A stretch of 61,262 bases of DNA from JAWLEP01 sp964553045 (GTDB lineage Bacteria; Fermentibacterota; Fermentibacteria; Fermentibacterales; JCC-6), in assembly GCA_964553045.1 (NCBI GenBank), contig CAZKJG010000017.1:1-61262 (forward strand). The letters run 5' to 3'. Each line of letters opens with the position of its first letter. The first letter of the stretch is position 1. Below, one piece after another: positions 25,081 through 32,790 of this stretch. Both the position numbers and the translations under genes were made by a program. The notes under the pieces are model-generated. The model was given only the letters and a program-made list of their open reading frames with translations, was not told where the DNA came from and ran no database searches.

Positions 25081-25764
25081 ATGCTAGCCGCCTGTACGAT
25101 GATGATTCTGGCCGGAGCAGTGGCCCGGCCCTTCCCGGAGTACACACTGGCCCCAGACGGAAGCCGTATCGACCTCGCGCAGGGGGTCAGCTTCCAGGTG
25201 ATATCCGAAGACACCACGGTATCCGGCAATGGCGTCGATCTCTACTACTATGTGGAGGGTCTGCGCCTGGTCTCCGAGAGTTACTCGGATACCCTGTTCT
25301 GGCTTGCTCAGACACCCCGAAGGGCCATATCCGCCGCGATCACATCGGGCAGGCGAAGGCTCTACGAGCGCAGGTCCCTGCGGCTGATTGCATTCTCCGG
25401 CAGCCATATCGGTGGGCAGATCATCGTCCGCAGCGGAAGGGACAGCCTGACAGCGTCCCTCTTCACGGCCTACCGCACCTGGCTGACCACCGGGGCTCCC
25501 CTGGACCTGCAGAGCGTCATACAGATGGATGCCCGCTTCGAATCAATGGTTGCCCGCCTGGCGGACCTCTCCGCCGGCAGCCTCGACCAGGGCCTCATCT
25601 CCTCCGGACACTGGCTGGACCCGCAGAGCTTCCTGATCATCCGTCGGGAGGACGGGCCTATCCTCCGTCTGGGCCTGCCCTCATGGAACGAGGAGGGCAG
25701 CATGATGGTGCTGGACATACCCTTCGACAGCCTGAACACGGCCAGCGGGGCGATGATGGACTAA
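25081..25764 (+). CDS. Exported protein of unknown function
   Basis: A 227-residue protein with a short hydrophobic N-terminus (MLAACTMMILAGAVA) that could be a signal peptide, then a mixed alpha/beta body with Tyr/Arg-rich strands (GNGVDLYYYVEGL, FSGSHIGGQIIV). I recognise no family. A TTGACC ... CATATG pair (24995-25024) could be its promoter. The tandem hairpin repeat begins within its stop codon, so the 3' untranslated region is entirely repeat. Confidence 0.6.
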   Translation: MLAACTMMILAGAVARPFPEYTLAPDGSRIDLAQGVSFQVISEDTTVSGNGVDLYYYVEGLRLVSESYSDTLFWLAQTPRRAISAAITSGRRRLYERRSLRLIAFSGSHIGGQIIVRSGRDSLTASLFTAYRTWLTTGAPLDLQSVIQMDARFESMVARLADLSAGSLDQGLISSGHWLDPQSFLIIRREDGPILRLGLPSWNEEGSMMVLDIPFDSLNTASGAMMD

Positions 25765-26041
25765 GGCCGTCAGCTTACGCTGACGGCTGGGCAGAAACTC
25801 GGGGAGTTTCTGCATTCNNNNNNNNNNNNNNNNNNNNNNNNNNNNNNNNNNNNNNNNNNNNNNNNNNNNNNNNNNNNNNNNNNNNNNNNNNNNNNNNNNN
25901 NNNNNNNNNNNNNNNNNCGCAAGGCCGTCAGCTTACGCTGACGGCTGGGCAGAAACTCGGGGAGTTTCTGCATTCCGTTGAACGGCGCAAGGCCGTCAGC
26001 TTACGCTGACGGCTGGGCAGAAACTCGGGGAGTTTCTGCAC
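25763..26041. repeat. Tandem 68-bp double-hairpin repeat array (interrupted by a gap)
   Basis: Three near-identical copies start at 25763, 25921 and 25989; the last two are 68 bases apart. Each unit has a perfect 9-bp stem GCCGTCAGC-TTAC-GCTGACGGC, then a perfect 10-bp stem GCAGAAACTC-GGG-GAGTTTCTGC, then a small CCGTT-G-AACGG palindrome. The first copy overlaps the TAA of the 25081-25764 gene; the last is cut short after GTTTCTGCA and joins the csp terminator region. The period is not a multiple of three, so the array is not coding. The true copy number is hidden by the gap. Confidence 0.9.
25818..25917. other. Assembly gap of 100 N
   Basis: Exactly 100 unknown bases inside the tandem repeat, most likely a scaffolding placeholder. 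An assembler would fail here because of the repeated hairpins, so the real array may hold many more units than the three seen. Confidence 0.98.
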
Positions 26042-26045
26042 GCCC

Positions 26046-26085
26046 GAACAAAGAAAAGCCCGCACGACCTCTCGGTCGTGCGGGC
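26046..26085 (-). terminator. Rho-independent terminator of the cold-shock gene
   Basis: On the minus strand a 12-bp perfect stem (GCCCGCACGACC / GGTCGTGCGGGC, loop of 4) is followed by TTTTCTTTG. It lies 25 bases after the csp stop codon. Confidence 0.9.
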
Positions 26086-26109
26086 CCCGGGATATATAGC
26101 TACCGGGCG

Positions 26110-26322
26110 CTAGTCCAGTACCTGGACGTTCGCGGCCCTGAGCCCCTTTGGATCCTCCTCTACGGAGAATTCCACCCTCTGGTTCTCTTCCAGGGTTCGG
26201 AAGCCCTCACCCTGGATTGCCGAGAAGTGCACGAAGACATCGTCGCCGGTCTCCCGGGCGATGAATCCGTAACCCTTGGACTCGTTGAACCACTTTACCG
26301 TCCCGGTCTCTTTCTCTGCCAC
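26110..26322 (-). CDS. cspA: Cold-shock protein (CspA family)
   Basis: A 70-residue single cold-shock domain that binds single-stranded RNA/DNA. RNP1 (KGYGFIAR) and RNP2 (DVFVHFSAI) are intact, with TGTVKWFNESKG at the start. The start is GTG with AGGAG eight bases upstream. It has its own terminator and a 5' region shared divergently with the ABC transporter operon. Confidence 0.97.
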   Translation of the reverse strand: MAEKETGTVKWFNESKGYGFIARETGDDVFVHFSAIQGEGFRTLEENQRVEFSVEEDPKGLRAANVQVLD

Positions 26323-26569
26323 TTTCCAACTCCTCTGAATGTGTTACTTGCAGAGCGGGAGGATACAAAAAAATGCTACCCTGAAACTTCGCGGGCAGCG
26401 TGTATCACAAGCCGAACCCGACTCTGCTTCCACGGGGATACTACATACTCATGTATCGATTGTCAAATCCCCCACTGGCAGGACAATGGGACCATCGCTT
26501 GCGCCTGCCTTCAAGGCTGTTATCTTCGAAAATAATAGACAAGCGTATTCCCGCTGCCCGGGAGGACCC
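26323..26569. other. Divergent intergenic region between csp and the ABC transporter
   Basis: About 250 bases of lower G+C, including a run of seven A. A weak promoter-like pair TTGCGC (26499-26504) and TATCTT (26521-26526) with 16-base spacing points toward the ABC genes. I see no gene or clear RNA structure here. Confidence 0.4.
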
Positions 26570-27511
26570 CTGGAACCCCTCATAAGCGTGAGAGATCTGG
26601 AGAAGAGCTACGCCGATGTCAAGGCGCTGCAGGGAATTAGCTTTTCCGTCCAGCCGGGCGAGGTCATGGGTATACTGGGTCCCAACGGGTCGGGAAAGAC
26701 CACGGCCATCAAGTCCATTCTCGGCCTGCTCACCTTCGATGCCGGCATAATCAGCTTGGCAGGGGCGGAGATTCCCCGGCAGCGCAGGCAGGTACTGAGC
26801 CGTATAGGCGCTGTCCTCGAGGGAGCCAGGAACGTCTACTGGTACCTCTCGCCCCGTGAGAACTTACGCTACTTCGCCGGCATCCGCGGATTCGCTCATC
26901 GTCAGGTGCAGAAGCGTATGGAGCAGCTTCTGGACAGGCTTGGGCTGACCGGGGTGGCCGACAAGGAGGTCAGGAAGTTCTCCAGCGGCATGAAGCAGAA
27001 GGTGGCCCTGGCCTGTGCCCTGGTGCACGACCCCGACATCCTGCTGCTTGACGAGCCCACGGTGGGGCTGGACGTAGAGGCCGCCGCCGAGGTGCGGGGG
27101 ATGATCGCCGACCTGGCCGCGAAGAGGGGGCGCACCATCCTGGTGACCTCCCACGACATGTCATTCATGGAGGCGGTGTGCACCCGGGTGCTGATCATCC
27201 GCGAGGGCAGGATCGTCTCCCACGAGAGCCTGGAGGGCCTGCGGCGGAGGTTCTCGCGCAAGGTTTACCAGGTAACTCTGGCCGGCCGGCCCGAGGAGGA
27301 GTGCCTGGCCGGCATCCGCCAGCTGGCGGGCCTGGACATATCCGAGTGCGAGAGGGGCATCCTGCTCAGCCTTCTTCCGGAGACCCCGAGCACCTTCCAC
27401 CGGGCGCTGGACCTTCTGGAGAAAAGCGGCCTGGAGCCGGTGGACATCTCCACAGTGGAGAGCAGCCTGGAGGAGATATTCCTGGATCTGGTGGGGCGAA
27501 TATGCGACTGA
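26570..27511 (+). CDS. ABC transporter ATP-binding protein (ABC-2 type)
   Basis: Nucleotide-binding subunit of an exporter; about 313 residues. Walker A LGPNGSGKTT (about 36-45), signature KFSSGMKQK, Walker B ILLLDEPTVGLD and the switch His in LVTSHDMS are intact, followed by a DrrA/CcmA-type C-terminal domain. No ATG, GTG or TTG fits the expected N-terminus: a CTG at 26570, preceded by GGAGGA (26561-26566), would give (M)EPLISVRDLEKSY, the standard start of this family. GTG 26588 would remove five conserved residues. Its last codons overlap the permease gene. Confidence 0.92.
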   Translation: MEPLISVRDLEKSYADVKALQGISFSVQPGEVMGILGPNGSGKTTAIKSILGLLTFDAGIISLAGAEIPRQRRQVLSRIGAVLEGARNVYWYLSPRENLRYFAGIRGFAHRQVQKRMEQLLDRLGLTGVADKEVRKFSSGMKQKVALACALVHDPDILLLDEPTVGLDVEAAAEVRGMIADLAAKRGRTILVTSHDMSFMEAVCTRVLIIREGRIVSHESLEGLRRRFSRKVYQVTLAGRPEEECLAGIRQLAGLDISECERGILLSLLPETPSTFHRALDLLEKSGLEPVDISTVESSLEEIFLDLVGRICD

Positions 27512-28266
27512 CCCGTCTGCTGTCGGCGGAAGCCTGGATGAACCTCTGGACCATGAAGAGGTACCTGTTCAACACCCTCGCCATGGTGGTGGTGATGTAC
27601 CTGATCTTCCTGGGGCTGTTCGCCGGACTCAAGACATTCGCCGGGGATAGAGCCTCCGGAGCCTCCCTGGATTCCATGGTGGTGGGCTACGTTCTCTGGA
27701 TGAGTGCCATGTTCGCGCTATCGGGCACCAGCGGGATCGTGCTGCAGGAATCCCAGCAGGGCACCCTGGAGCAGCTCTACCTCTCCCCCATAGGCACCGA
27801 GAGGATATTCCTGGCGAAGGCTGTGATCGGCACCGTCTTCAACTTCCTGATCCTCACCATCATGCTGTATCTGGTGATGCTCACCACCGGCCGCTGGCAC
27901 TCGGTGAATCTGCCGCTGTTTTACGGAATGCTCCTGCTGACGCTGCTCTCGCTGCAGGGGATAGGCTTCATGATGGGGGGCATAGGCCTGATACACAAGA
28001 GGATCGGAGCCGTGAACCAGATTCTGAGCTTCGGCCTCATCGGGCTGATGATGCTGCCTGTCTACCCGTTCACGCCTTGGGCCCTGTTGCCCTTCGTCGC
28101 CGGGGCGTACACCATCAACAGCCAGATTGTGGCCGATGCCTCCTTTCCCGCGTGGTGGTACGGGCTGATAGCGGGCAACAGCCTCTTCTACCTTCTGATT
28201 GGAATAGCCGTGTTCCGGGTCTTCGAGAGACGGGCCAGAAAGCTGGGCAAGCTGGGGCAGTACTAG
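27502..28266 (+). CDS. ABC-2 type transporter permease
   Basis: About 254 residues with six predicted membrane helices, including YLFNTLAMVVVMYLIFLGLF near the N-terminus, and the ABC-2 core pattern (SGTSGIVLQESQQGTLEQLY ... SPIGTERIFLAKA). It forms an exporter with the ATPase encoded just upstream; the ATG overlaps the last ten bases of that gene. The substrate is unknown; antibiotic, lipid or polysaccharide export are family possibilities. Confidence 0.9.
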   Translation: MRLTRLLSAEAWMNLWTMKRYLFNTLAMVVVMYLIFLGLFAGLKTFAGDRASGASLDSMVVGYVLWMSAMFALSGTSGIVLQESQQGTLEQLYLSPIGTERIFLAKAVIGTVFNFLILTIMLYLVMLTTGRWHSVNLPLFYGMLLLTLLSLQGIGFMMGGIGLIHKRIGAVNQILSFGLIGLMMLPVYPFTPWALLPFVAGAYTINSQIVADASFPAWWYGLIAGNSLFYLLIGIAVFRVFERRARKLGKLGQY

Positions 28267-28275
28267 GGCAGTGGC

Positions 28276-28315
28276 CTGCGGGAAGGCCGGGCACCTGCAC
28301 CCGTCCTTCCCGCAG
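28276..28315. terminator. Stem-loop between convergent permease and leuD genes
   Basis: Perfect 11-bp inverted repeat CTGCGGGAAGG / CCTTCCCGCAG with an 18-base loop that can pair further (CGGG/CCCG). It lies in the 55-base gap between two converging genes and has no T tract, so a bidirectional terminator is likely but not certain. Confidence 0.55.
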
Positions 28316-28321
28316 CTCGAA

Positions 28322-28840
28322 TTACAGTGTGGCCGCGTACTGGAACAGGCCTCCGGCCCTGTAGATCTCCAGCGCCACCCCGCTCATGGGACGCGCCCGA
28401 TAAGACCTGTCCCCGGCGCTGATCTCGCCGTTCTCCAGGTCCAGGTCCACTTCATCCAGGTGTTCGAAGAGGTCGGCGGGGATGCCGGGGGCCTCCACGA
28501 CCGGCAGGGCGCTGTTGATGGCGTTGCGCTTGTAGATGGCACCGAAGGACCTGGCGATGATGGCCCTGACCCCCAGCGCCAGGAAGCAGTCCACCGCGTG
28601 CTGACGCGAACTCCCGGAGCCGAAGTTCTCGCCGGCCAGTATCATGTCCCCCTCCTGCGCCCTCTCGGCGAAGTCCTCGTAGCCCGCCAGGTTGCCCAGG
28701 GCGTACTGTGCCATCTCCTCGCGGTCCGTCACTGCCAGGTAGTTGTTGTGGTAGATCATGTCGGTGTCTATGTCATCGATCAGGTCCCCGTCGCTGGAGA
28801 GAACCCAAAGCCTTCCGGTGAATCTGAGCTCGGCGCTCAC
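28322..28840 (-). CDS. leuD: LeuD-type hydratase small subunit
   Basis: Swivel-domain subunit of the isopropylmalate isomerase / homoaconitase-like family, 172 residues. Motifs: DIDTDMIYHNNYLAVTD and ILAGENFGSGSSRQHAV (substrate-binding GSGSSR) and IIARSFGAIYKRNAIN. It is the archaeal/small-form LeuD length. The GTG start overlaps the leuC stop (GTGA) and has GGAGGGAGGAAG upstream. No leuA, leuB or leuB-like dehydrogenase is in the window, so leucine synthesis is likely but other (homo)aconitase-type reactions cannot be excluded. Confidence 0.92.
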   Translation of the reverse strand: MSAELRFTGRLWVLSSDGDLIDDIDTDMIYHNNYLAVTDREEMAQYALGNLAGYEDFAERAQEGDMILAGENFGSGSSRQHAVDCFLALGVRAIIARSFGAIYKRNAINSALPVVEAPGIPADLFEHLDEVDLDLENGEISAGDRSYRARPMSGVALEIYRAGGLFQYAATL

Positions 28841-30090
28841 CGTCTTCCTCCCTCCAGCTCGGAAACCGCAGCTATCCTGCCCAGTACTGCGGAGGCCACA
28901 GCCGTACCGATTCCCGCCAGGTAGGTGTCCCCGCTGCCCTGCTTACCGCGGAAATTGCGATTGGAAGTGCTTATCTGAACCTCTTTCTCGCCCGTCATGC
29001 CTATCTGGCCGGAGGCGCAGCCGCCGCATCCGGCGTTGCTGACTATTGCTCCCGCGCCGAAGATGTCCTTGATGTGCCCGTCGGACAGCAGGCGTTTCCA
29101 AGTGCTTCTCGTGGCGGGAACCACCTTCAGCGTTACGTGATCGGCCACCTGCCGTTCCCGCAGCAGGCTGGCGGCGTATTCCAGGTCCTGGTAGGTACCG
29201 TTCGTGCAGGAGCCGATGAAGACCGTATCCACCCTCTTCCCGGCAACCTCCGAGACCGGATGTACGTTGTTGGGGCTGTAAGGAACGGCTATCTGGGGCT
29301 CCAGACCCTGAATGTCGAGCTCGTACTCGGCTTCGTAGGAGGCGTCCTCATCCGGGTAGACCGCTTCGTCCCTGTCCATTCCGAAGTACGCCAGTACGTT
29401 GTCGTTTGGCGGAATCAGACTGATCACCGCGCCCATCTCGGTAGCCTGGCTGGCCACCGTTATGCAGTCGGCCACGGTCGCGTTCTCCAGCCAGGGCCCG
29501 GAGAGCTCCACCGACTTGCCCAGGAGCTCGTGGTGGCTGAAGCGGCCGAGGAGGGCCAGTGCCACATCCTTGGCCTCGGCGTCCTCCGACGGAAGACCCT
29601 TGAGGCTCACGCGAGCCGAGGTGGGAACCTGGAACCAGACCTTGCCCGTGTTCATGGCAAAGGCAATGTCCGTATCGCCCATTCCCTGTCCGAAGGCACC
29701 CACCGAGCCCATGATGTTCAGGTGGCTGTCGGTGCCCACGGTTGTGGTGCCCGGCCGGGCCAGCCTCTCTTCGATGAGAACGTGGGATCCTATGCCGGCG
29801 TCTATGTCGTATACACGGACGCCGGTCTCCCGGGCGAATCGCCGTATCGTCTGCTGGTTCTCGGCGTAGGGTATGGTGTTCGCCGGCACGTTGCAGTCGA
29901 AGGTGAAGAAGGTCCGCTCCGGATCAGCGATGGGGCTGTCCCCCCCGTGCTGCTCCAGGTTCGCCACAACGCTCGCTCCGGCGAAGTCCCTGGCCGTCCT
30001 GTTGTCTATCTCGGCCCAGACAATGTCCCCGGGCGAGGCATCCCCGCCGTCGTGGGCGGCCAGGATCTTCTCGATCATCGTTCTGCCCAT
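28837..30090 (-). CDS. leuC: LeuC-type hydratase large subunit
   Basis: Iron-sulfur subunit that with LeuD isomerises 2- and 3-isopropylmalate (or homocitrate-type substrates). The 417 residues match the short archaeal/HacA-like group. Three cluster cysteines can be placed: FIGSCTNG and SNAGCGGCASG; VGTDSHLNIMGSVGAFGQG is the family motif. I use ATG 30090 (GGAGG five bases upstream); an internal ATG at 30078 (MIEKIL) would give an ATGA overlap with the preceding gene. Confidence 0.93.
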   Translation of the reverse strand: MGRTMIEKILAAHDGGDASPGDIVWAEIDNRTARDFAGASVVANLEQHGGDSPIADPERTFFTFDCNVPANTIPYAENQQTIRRFARETGVRVYDIDAGIGSHVLIEERLARPGTTTVGTDSHLNIMGSVGAFGQGMGDTDIAFAMNTGKVWFQVPTSARVSLKGLPSEDAEAKDVALALLGRFSHHELLGKSVELSGPWLENATVADCITVASQATEMGAVISLIPPNDNVLAYFGMDRDEAVYPDEDASYEAEYELDIQGLEPQIAVPYSPNNVHPVSEVAGKRVDTVFIGSCTNGTYQDLEYAASLLRERQVADHVTLKVVPATRSTWKRLLSDGHIKDIFGAGAIVSNAGCGGCASGQIGMTGEKEVQISTSNRNFRGKQGSGDTYLAGIGTAVASAVLGRIAAVSELEGGRR

Positions 30091-30851
30091 TGCTGCCTCC
30101 GTCTGGTGTCTTTCGTGTGCCAGGGCCCCCTCTGGTCCCTCCCCAGCTCGATGCAGGCCAGGAAGATATCGGGGAGCCCGGCTCTCTCATAGGATTCCCT
30201 GTACTCGCTCACGTCGAACTCCACCCGGTGCCAGCTCACCGAGATGTCCCCCTCGTCGTCCACCTCCACCACCATGGCCGTGGACGCGGCGGAAAGGGTG
30301 CCTCCACCCACGCTGCCCGGCGAGACGAGGAGACCGTGCGGCCTTCTCACCAGCTCGATGCGATTGGACTGTCCCGAGGCCAGAAGACGGCATTTGCTTC
30401 TCTGCAGCAGAAGGTCGTAGACCTCCGCCGGGAGGTCACGGTGCAGCTCCTGTGGCTGTCTGCCTGGAAGGCCATGTGTGAGCAGAAGCTCCCTGCCCCC
30501 CGCCCGGAACCTCAGCTCCTGGGGAAGACGGCGCAGCCAGCGAAGCTGCTCACGGGTAAGCAGGTCAGAGGTCCAGTCCAGCGTTTTCTCGGCCAGCCTC
30601 TCCCAGTGAACGTTGTCGAAAGAGTCGCCGGGCGAGGACCTGCCCCTGGCCAGGGCACGGTCCCAGTTGCCCTGAACGGTCTCCACTCCGGACTCCCGGA
30701 TGAGATCCACCGTCTCCCCGGGAAAGGGGCCATAGCCGGCCACATCGCCGAGGCAGACAATCAGCTCCACGTCGGCCTGCTCCAGGCGGTCGAGAACCGC
30801 CCTCAACCCCGGCAGATTGGCGTGAACAGAAGCCAAGACGCCTATTCTCAT
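30075..30851 (-). CDS. Metallophosphoesterase-fold protein with degenerate active site
   Basis: About 258 residues with the YfcE/MJ0936-like calcineurin fold. The order of motifs is kept but several residues are changed: N-terminal LASVHANL (family SDxHGN, so the metal-binding Asp is Ser), CLGDVAGYGP (kept), QGNWD (family GNHD, so the catalytic His is Trp), LLTHGLPG (kept) and ASGQSNRIEL (family GHTH, metal histidines lost). The start ATG overlaps the previous stop (ATGA) and its end overlaps leuC by 16 bases. It may be a non-catalytic binding protein; that is inference. Confidence 0.82.
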   Translation of the reverse strand: MRIGVLASVHANLPGLRAVLDRLEQADVELIVCLGDVAGYGPFPGETVDLIRESGVETVQGNWDRALARGRSSPGDSFDNVHWERLAEKTLDWTSDLLTREQLRWLRRLPQELRFRAGGRELLLTHGLPGRQPQELHRDLPAEVYDLLLQRSKCRLLASGQSNRIELVRRPHGLLVSPGSVGGGTLSAASTAMVVEVDDEGDISVSWHRVEFDVSEYRESYERAGLPDIFLACIELGRDQRGPWHTKDTRRRQQWAER

Positions 30852-32032
30852 GACCCGAGCTCCCTGTCGTATATCATCGCTTTGGCCGCCGCCGTCCTCC
30901 ACTCTTGCAGGGGAGCCGATGCCAGCCCGAGCAACTCCGCTGCATCATCGGCCTCCACGGCCCTTCGAACCTCGGGCCCCCCGGCCAGTATGTCGATGGG
31001 CATCTTGCCGTACTCGTACTCGTAGGGAGGCTGCTTCCAGGCCGTCTCCCCCTGCCGCATGCAGAAGGCAAGTATGCCCAGTCCGGCCCTCACGGGTCGG
31101 AAGGCTTCTGCGTCGAGAACGTGTATCTGCGCCCCGCGGCAGAGCCGGCCGGCGTGTTTCCCGAAAGTCGGAATATAGCGGTGCCTTCTCAGTACCGCCC
31201 CCTTCATGAACGCCGAGCCGTTCAGCTCGCCGCACAGCGCCTCTTCGTCCAGCCAGGGCGCGCCGAAGACCTCGAATGGACGGGTTGTGCCCCTGCCTTC
31301 CGAGAGGTTGGTGCCCTCGAGCAGGCACATTCCGGGGTACACCAGGGCCGTTCGTACCGTGGGCATGTTGGGCGACGGATAGACCCAGTCGGTCTGTGAA
31401 AGCGGCAGCATTGGCGGAGCGGGGCTACAGGGAACAACCTTCGGGAGGGGAAGACCGTCCAGCTCCGCGAAGAGCCGGGCCAGCTCTCCCGTGGTCAGGG
31501 CGTGCCGGACCGGAATTGGATACATTCCCACGAAGGAAGAGAACTCCGGGTCCAGTATCGCTCCCTCCACCGTTGCGATGCCCAGGGGGTTGGACCGGTC
31601 CAGGACGGTCACGGGAATCCCGCGCTCGGCGCATTCCCGCATGACCAGGGCCATGGTGTAGACGTAGGTGTAGTACCGCGAGCCCGCATCCTGCAGGTCC
31701 ACCACCAGTCGTCCGGCACCGGCCAGCATGGTCGCAGTGGGCCTTCGCGTCTCTCCGTACAGGCTGTGCACCGGCACTCCCAGAACGGGATCCTCGTACC
31801 CCTCCCACTCGATCATGTTGTCCTGGGTCTCCCCCCAGAAGCCATGCTGGGGGCCGAGGACGCACCTGAGCGTACCCAGTTCGGCAAGCCTGCGGGCAGT
31901 GGTTCGAAGCCCGGAGTCCACGGCCGCGTAGTGCGACAGCAGGGCTACCGAATCGCCGAGGGAGGCCAGGTCGGCGCTGTCCGCCGCAGCGCAGCACGCG
32001 GGGCCGGCTGCGCTAGAAGGTGAAACGGTCAC
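30848..32032 (-). CDS. DUF1343 / NamZ-like protein (exo-N-acetylmuramidase family)
   Basis: About 394 residues. The family body is clear: GPQHGFWGETQDNM, VVDLQDAGSRYYTYVYTM, TVLDRSNPLGI, PSPNMPTVRTALVYPGMCLLEGTN (families use NMP ... YPG ... EGTN) and NLSEGRGTTRPFEVFGAPW. Two oddities: the first motif usually reads GPEHGF and here is GPQHGF, and no clear signal peptide precedes it, whereas NamZ is secreted in Bacillus. It shares 20 bases with the upstream phosphodiesterase-like gene and lies in the alr operon, which fits muropeptide recycling (inference). Confidence 0.85.
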   Translation of the reverse strand: MTVSPSSAAGPACCAAADSADLASLGDSVALLSHYAAVDSGLRTTARRLAELGTLRCVLGPQHGFWGETQDNMIEWEGYEDPVLGVPVHSLYGETRRPTATMLAGAGRLVVDLQDAGSRYYTYVYTMALVMRECAERGIPVTVLDRSNPLGIATVEGAILDPEFSSFVGMYPIPVRHALTTGELARLFAELDGLPLPKVVPCSPAPPMLPLSQTDWVYPSPNMPTVRTALVYPGMCLLEGTNLSEGRGTTRPFEVFGAPWLDEEALCGELNGSAFMKGAVLRRHRYIPTFGKHAGRLCRGAQIHVLDAEAFRPVRAGLGILAFCMRQGETAWKQPPYEYEYGKMPIDILAGGPEVRRAVEADDAAELLGLASAPLQEWRTAAAKAMIYDRELGS

Positions 32033-32777
32033 CGCGGACCAGAAGAACCGCCCTGTCCCTGAACCTGCGGGCCAGATCGCGCTCGATCTCGTGGCGGAAC
32101 CAGGGCTTCAGGTGGAAGACGAATATGGGAATGCCCGAGCGATTGAGCTTGCGCATCTCCTTCTCCAGAAGCTGGGGGGAAAGGTGGTCGCTGGCGATGG
32201 CCATCTCCGTGAGTCGGTCGGGGAATGAGACCTCGGCGATGACCATGCAGAGATTCTCGCACCCGGCGGCCACATCCCATATTCGGTCTGTGGGCCCTGT
32301 ATCTCCCGAATATGCGATGGTGCTGCGGCCCGAGTCGAAGATGAAGCCCCTTGCACCTGCTCCGTGGTTGACGGACACCGGCAGGGCCCGCAGACCGCCG
32401 GGCAGCTCCAGCCATTCCTCGTCGGCCATGTAGCGGTATTCCAGGGACGCGCCGTTACCCGAGTCCAGGATGCTGAAATCGGGCCAGATGAGCTCGTTCA
32501 TGTAGTGGGCGCGAACTATGGACAGCGACGCCTCGCTTCCGATCACGGTAAGAGGACTGCTGCGCTGGCTGGCCGTGGCATCAGCGAGGAAACCCAGGTC
32601 CAGTATGTGGTCGAGGTGTGCGTGGGTGAGAAGCACCACCTCGATCTGCATCTGCTCGGAGTTCGTGAGGCTGGAGGCGGAGCCGGCGTCCAGCAGGACT
32701 AAGTCCCCCAGCTTCATGCTGACCAGATGGTTGCCCGCCTGCTTGGACCCGTCGGCCCCGACTACCTCAAGGAACAT
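32013..32777 (-). CDS. Class II cyclic-nucleotide-phosphodiesterase-like MBL-fold hydrolase
   Basis: A 254-residue metallo-beta-lactamase-fold protein. Zinc motif LTHAHLDHILDLGFL, then FDSGRSTIAYSGDTGPTD and ASDHLSP and the C-terminal FHLKP, a pattern typical of the class II cAMP phosphodiesterase family (PF02112). The true substrate may be another phosphodiester. No signal peptide is seen, so cytoplasmic action is expected. The start ATG has GGAGAGTCGCT upstream, 13 bases after alr. No nucleotide cyclase is in this window. Confidence 0.8.
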   Translation of the reverse strand: MFLEVVGADGSKQAGNHLVSMKLGDLVLLDAGSASSLTNSEQMQIEVVLLTHAHLDHILDLGFLADATASQRSSPLTVIGSEASLSIVRAHYMNELIWPDFSILDSGNGASLEYRYMADEEWLELPGGLRALPVSVNHGAGARGFIFDSGRSTIAYSGDTGPTDRIWDVAAGCENLCMVIAEVSFPDRLTEMAIASDHLSPQLLEKEMRKLNRSGIPIFVFHLKPWFRHEIERDLARRFRDRAVLLVRGDRFTF

Positions 32778-32790
32778 AGCGACTCTCCGA

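Noticed and set aside
25763..26041. Repeat array as a CRISPR
   Set aside because: The units are contiguous at a fixed 68-base period, with no variable spacers between them, and there are no cas genes in the window.
25763..26041. Repeat array as protein-coding sequence
   Set aside because: The 68-base period shifts frame in every unit, and the apparent frame crosses the N gap.
25763..26041. Repeat array as an insertion sequence
   Set aside because: There is no transposase gene and no terminal repeats or target duplication, only short stem-loops.
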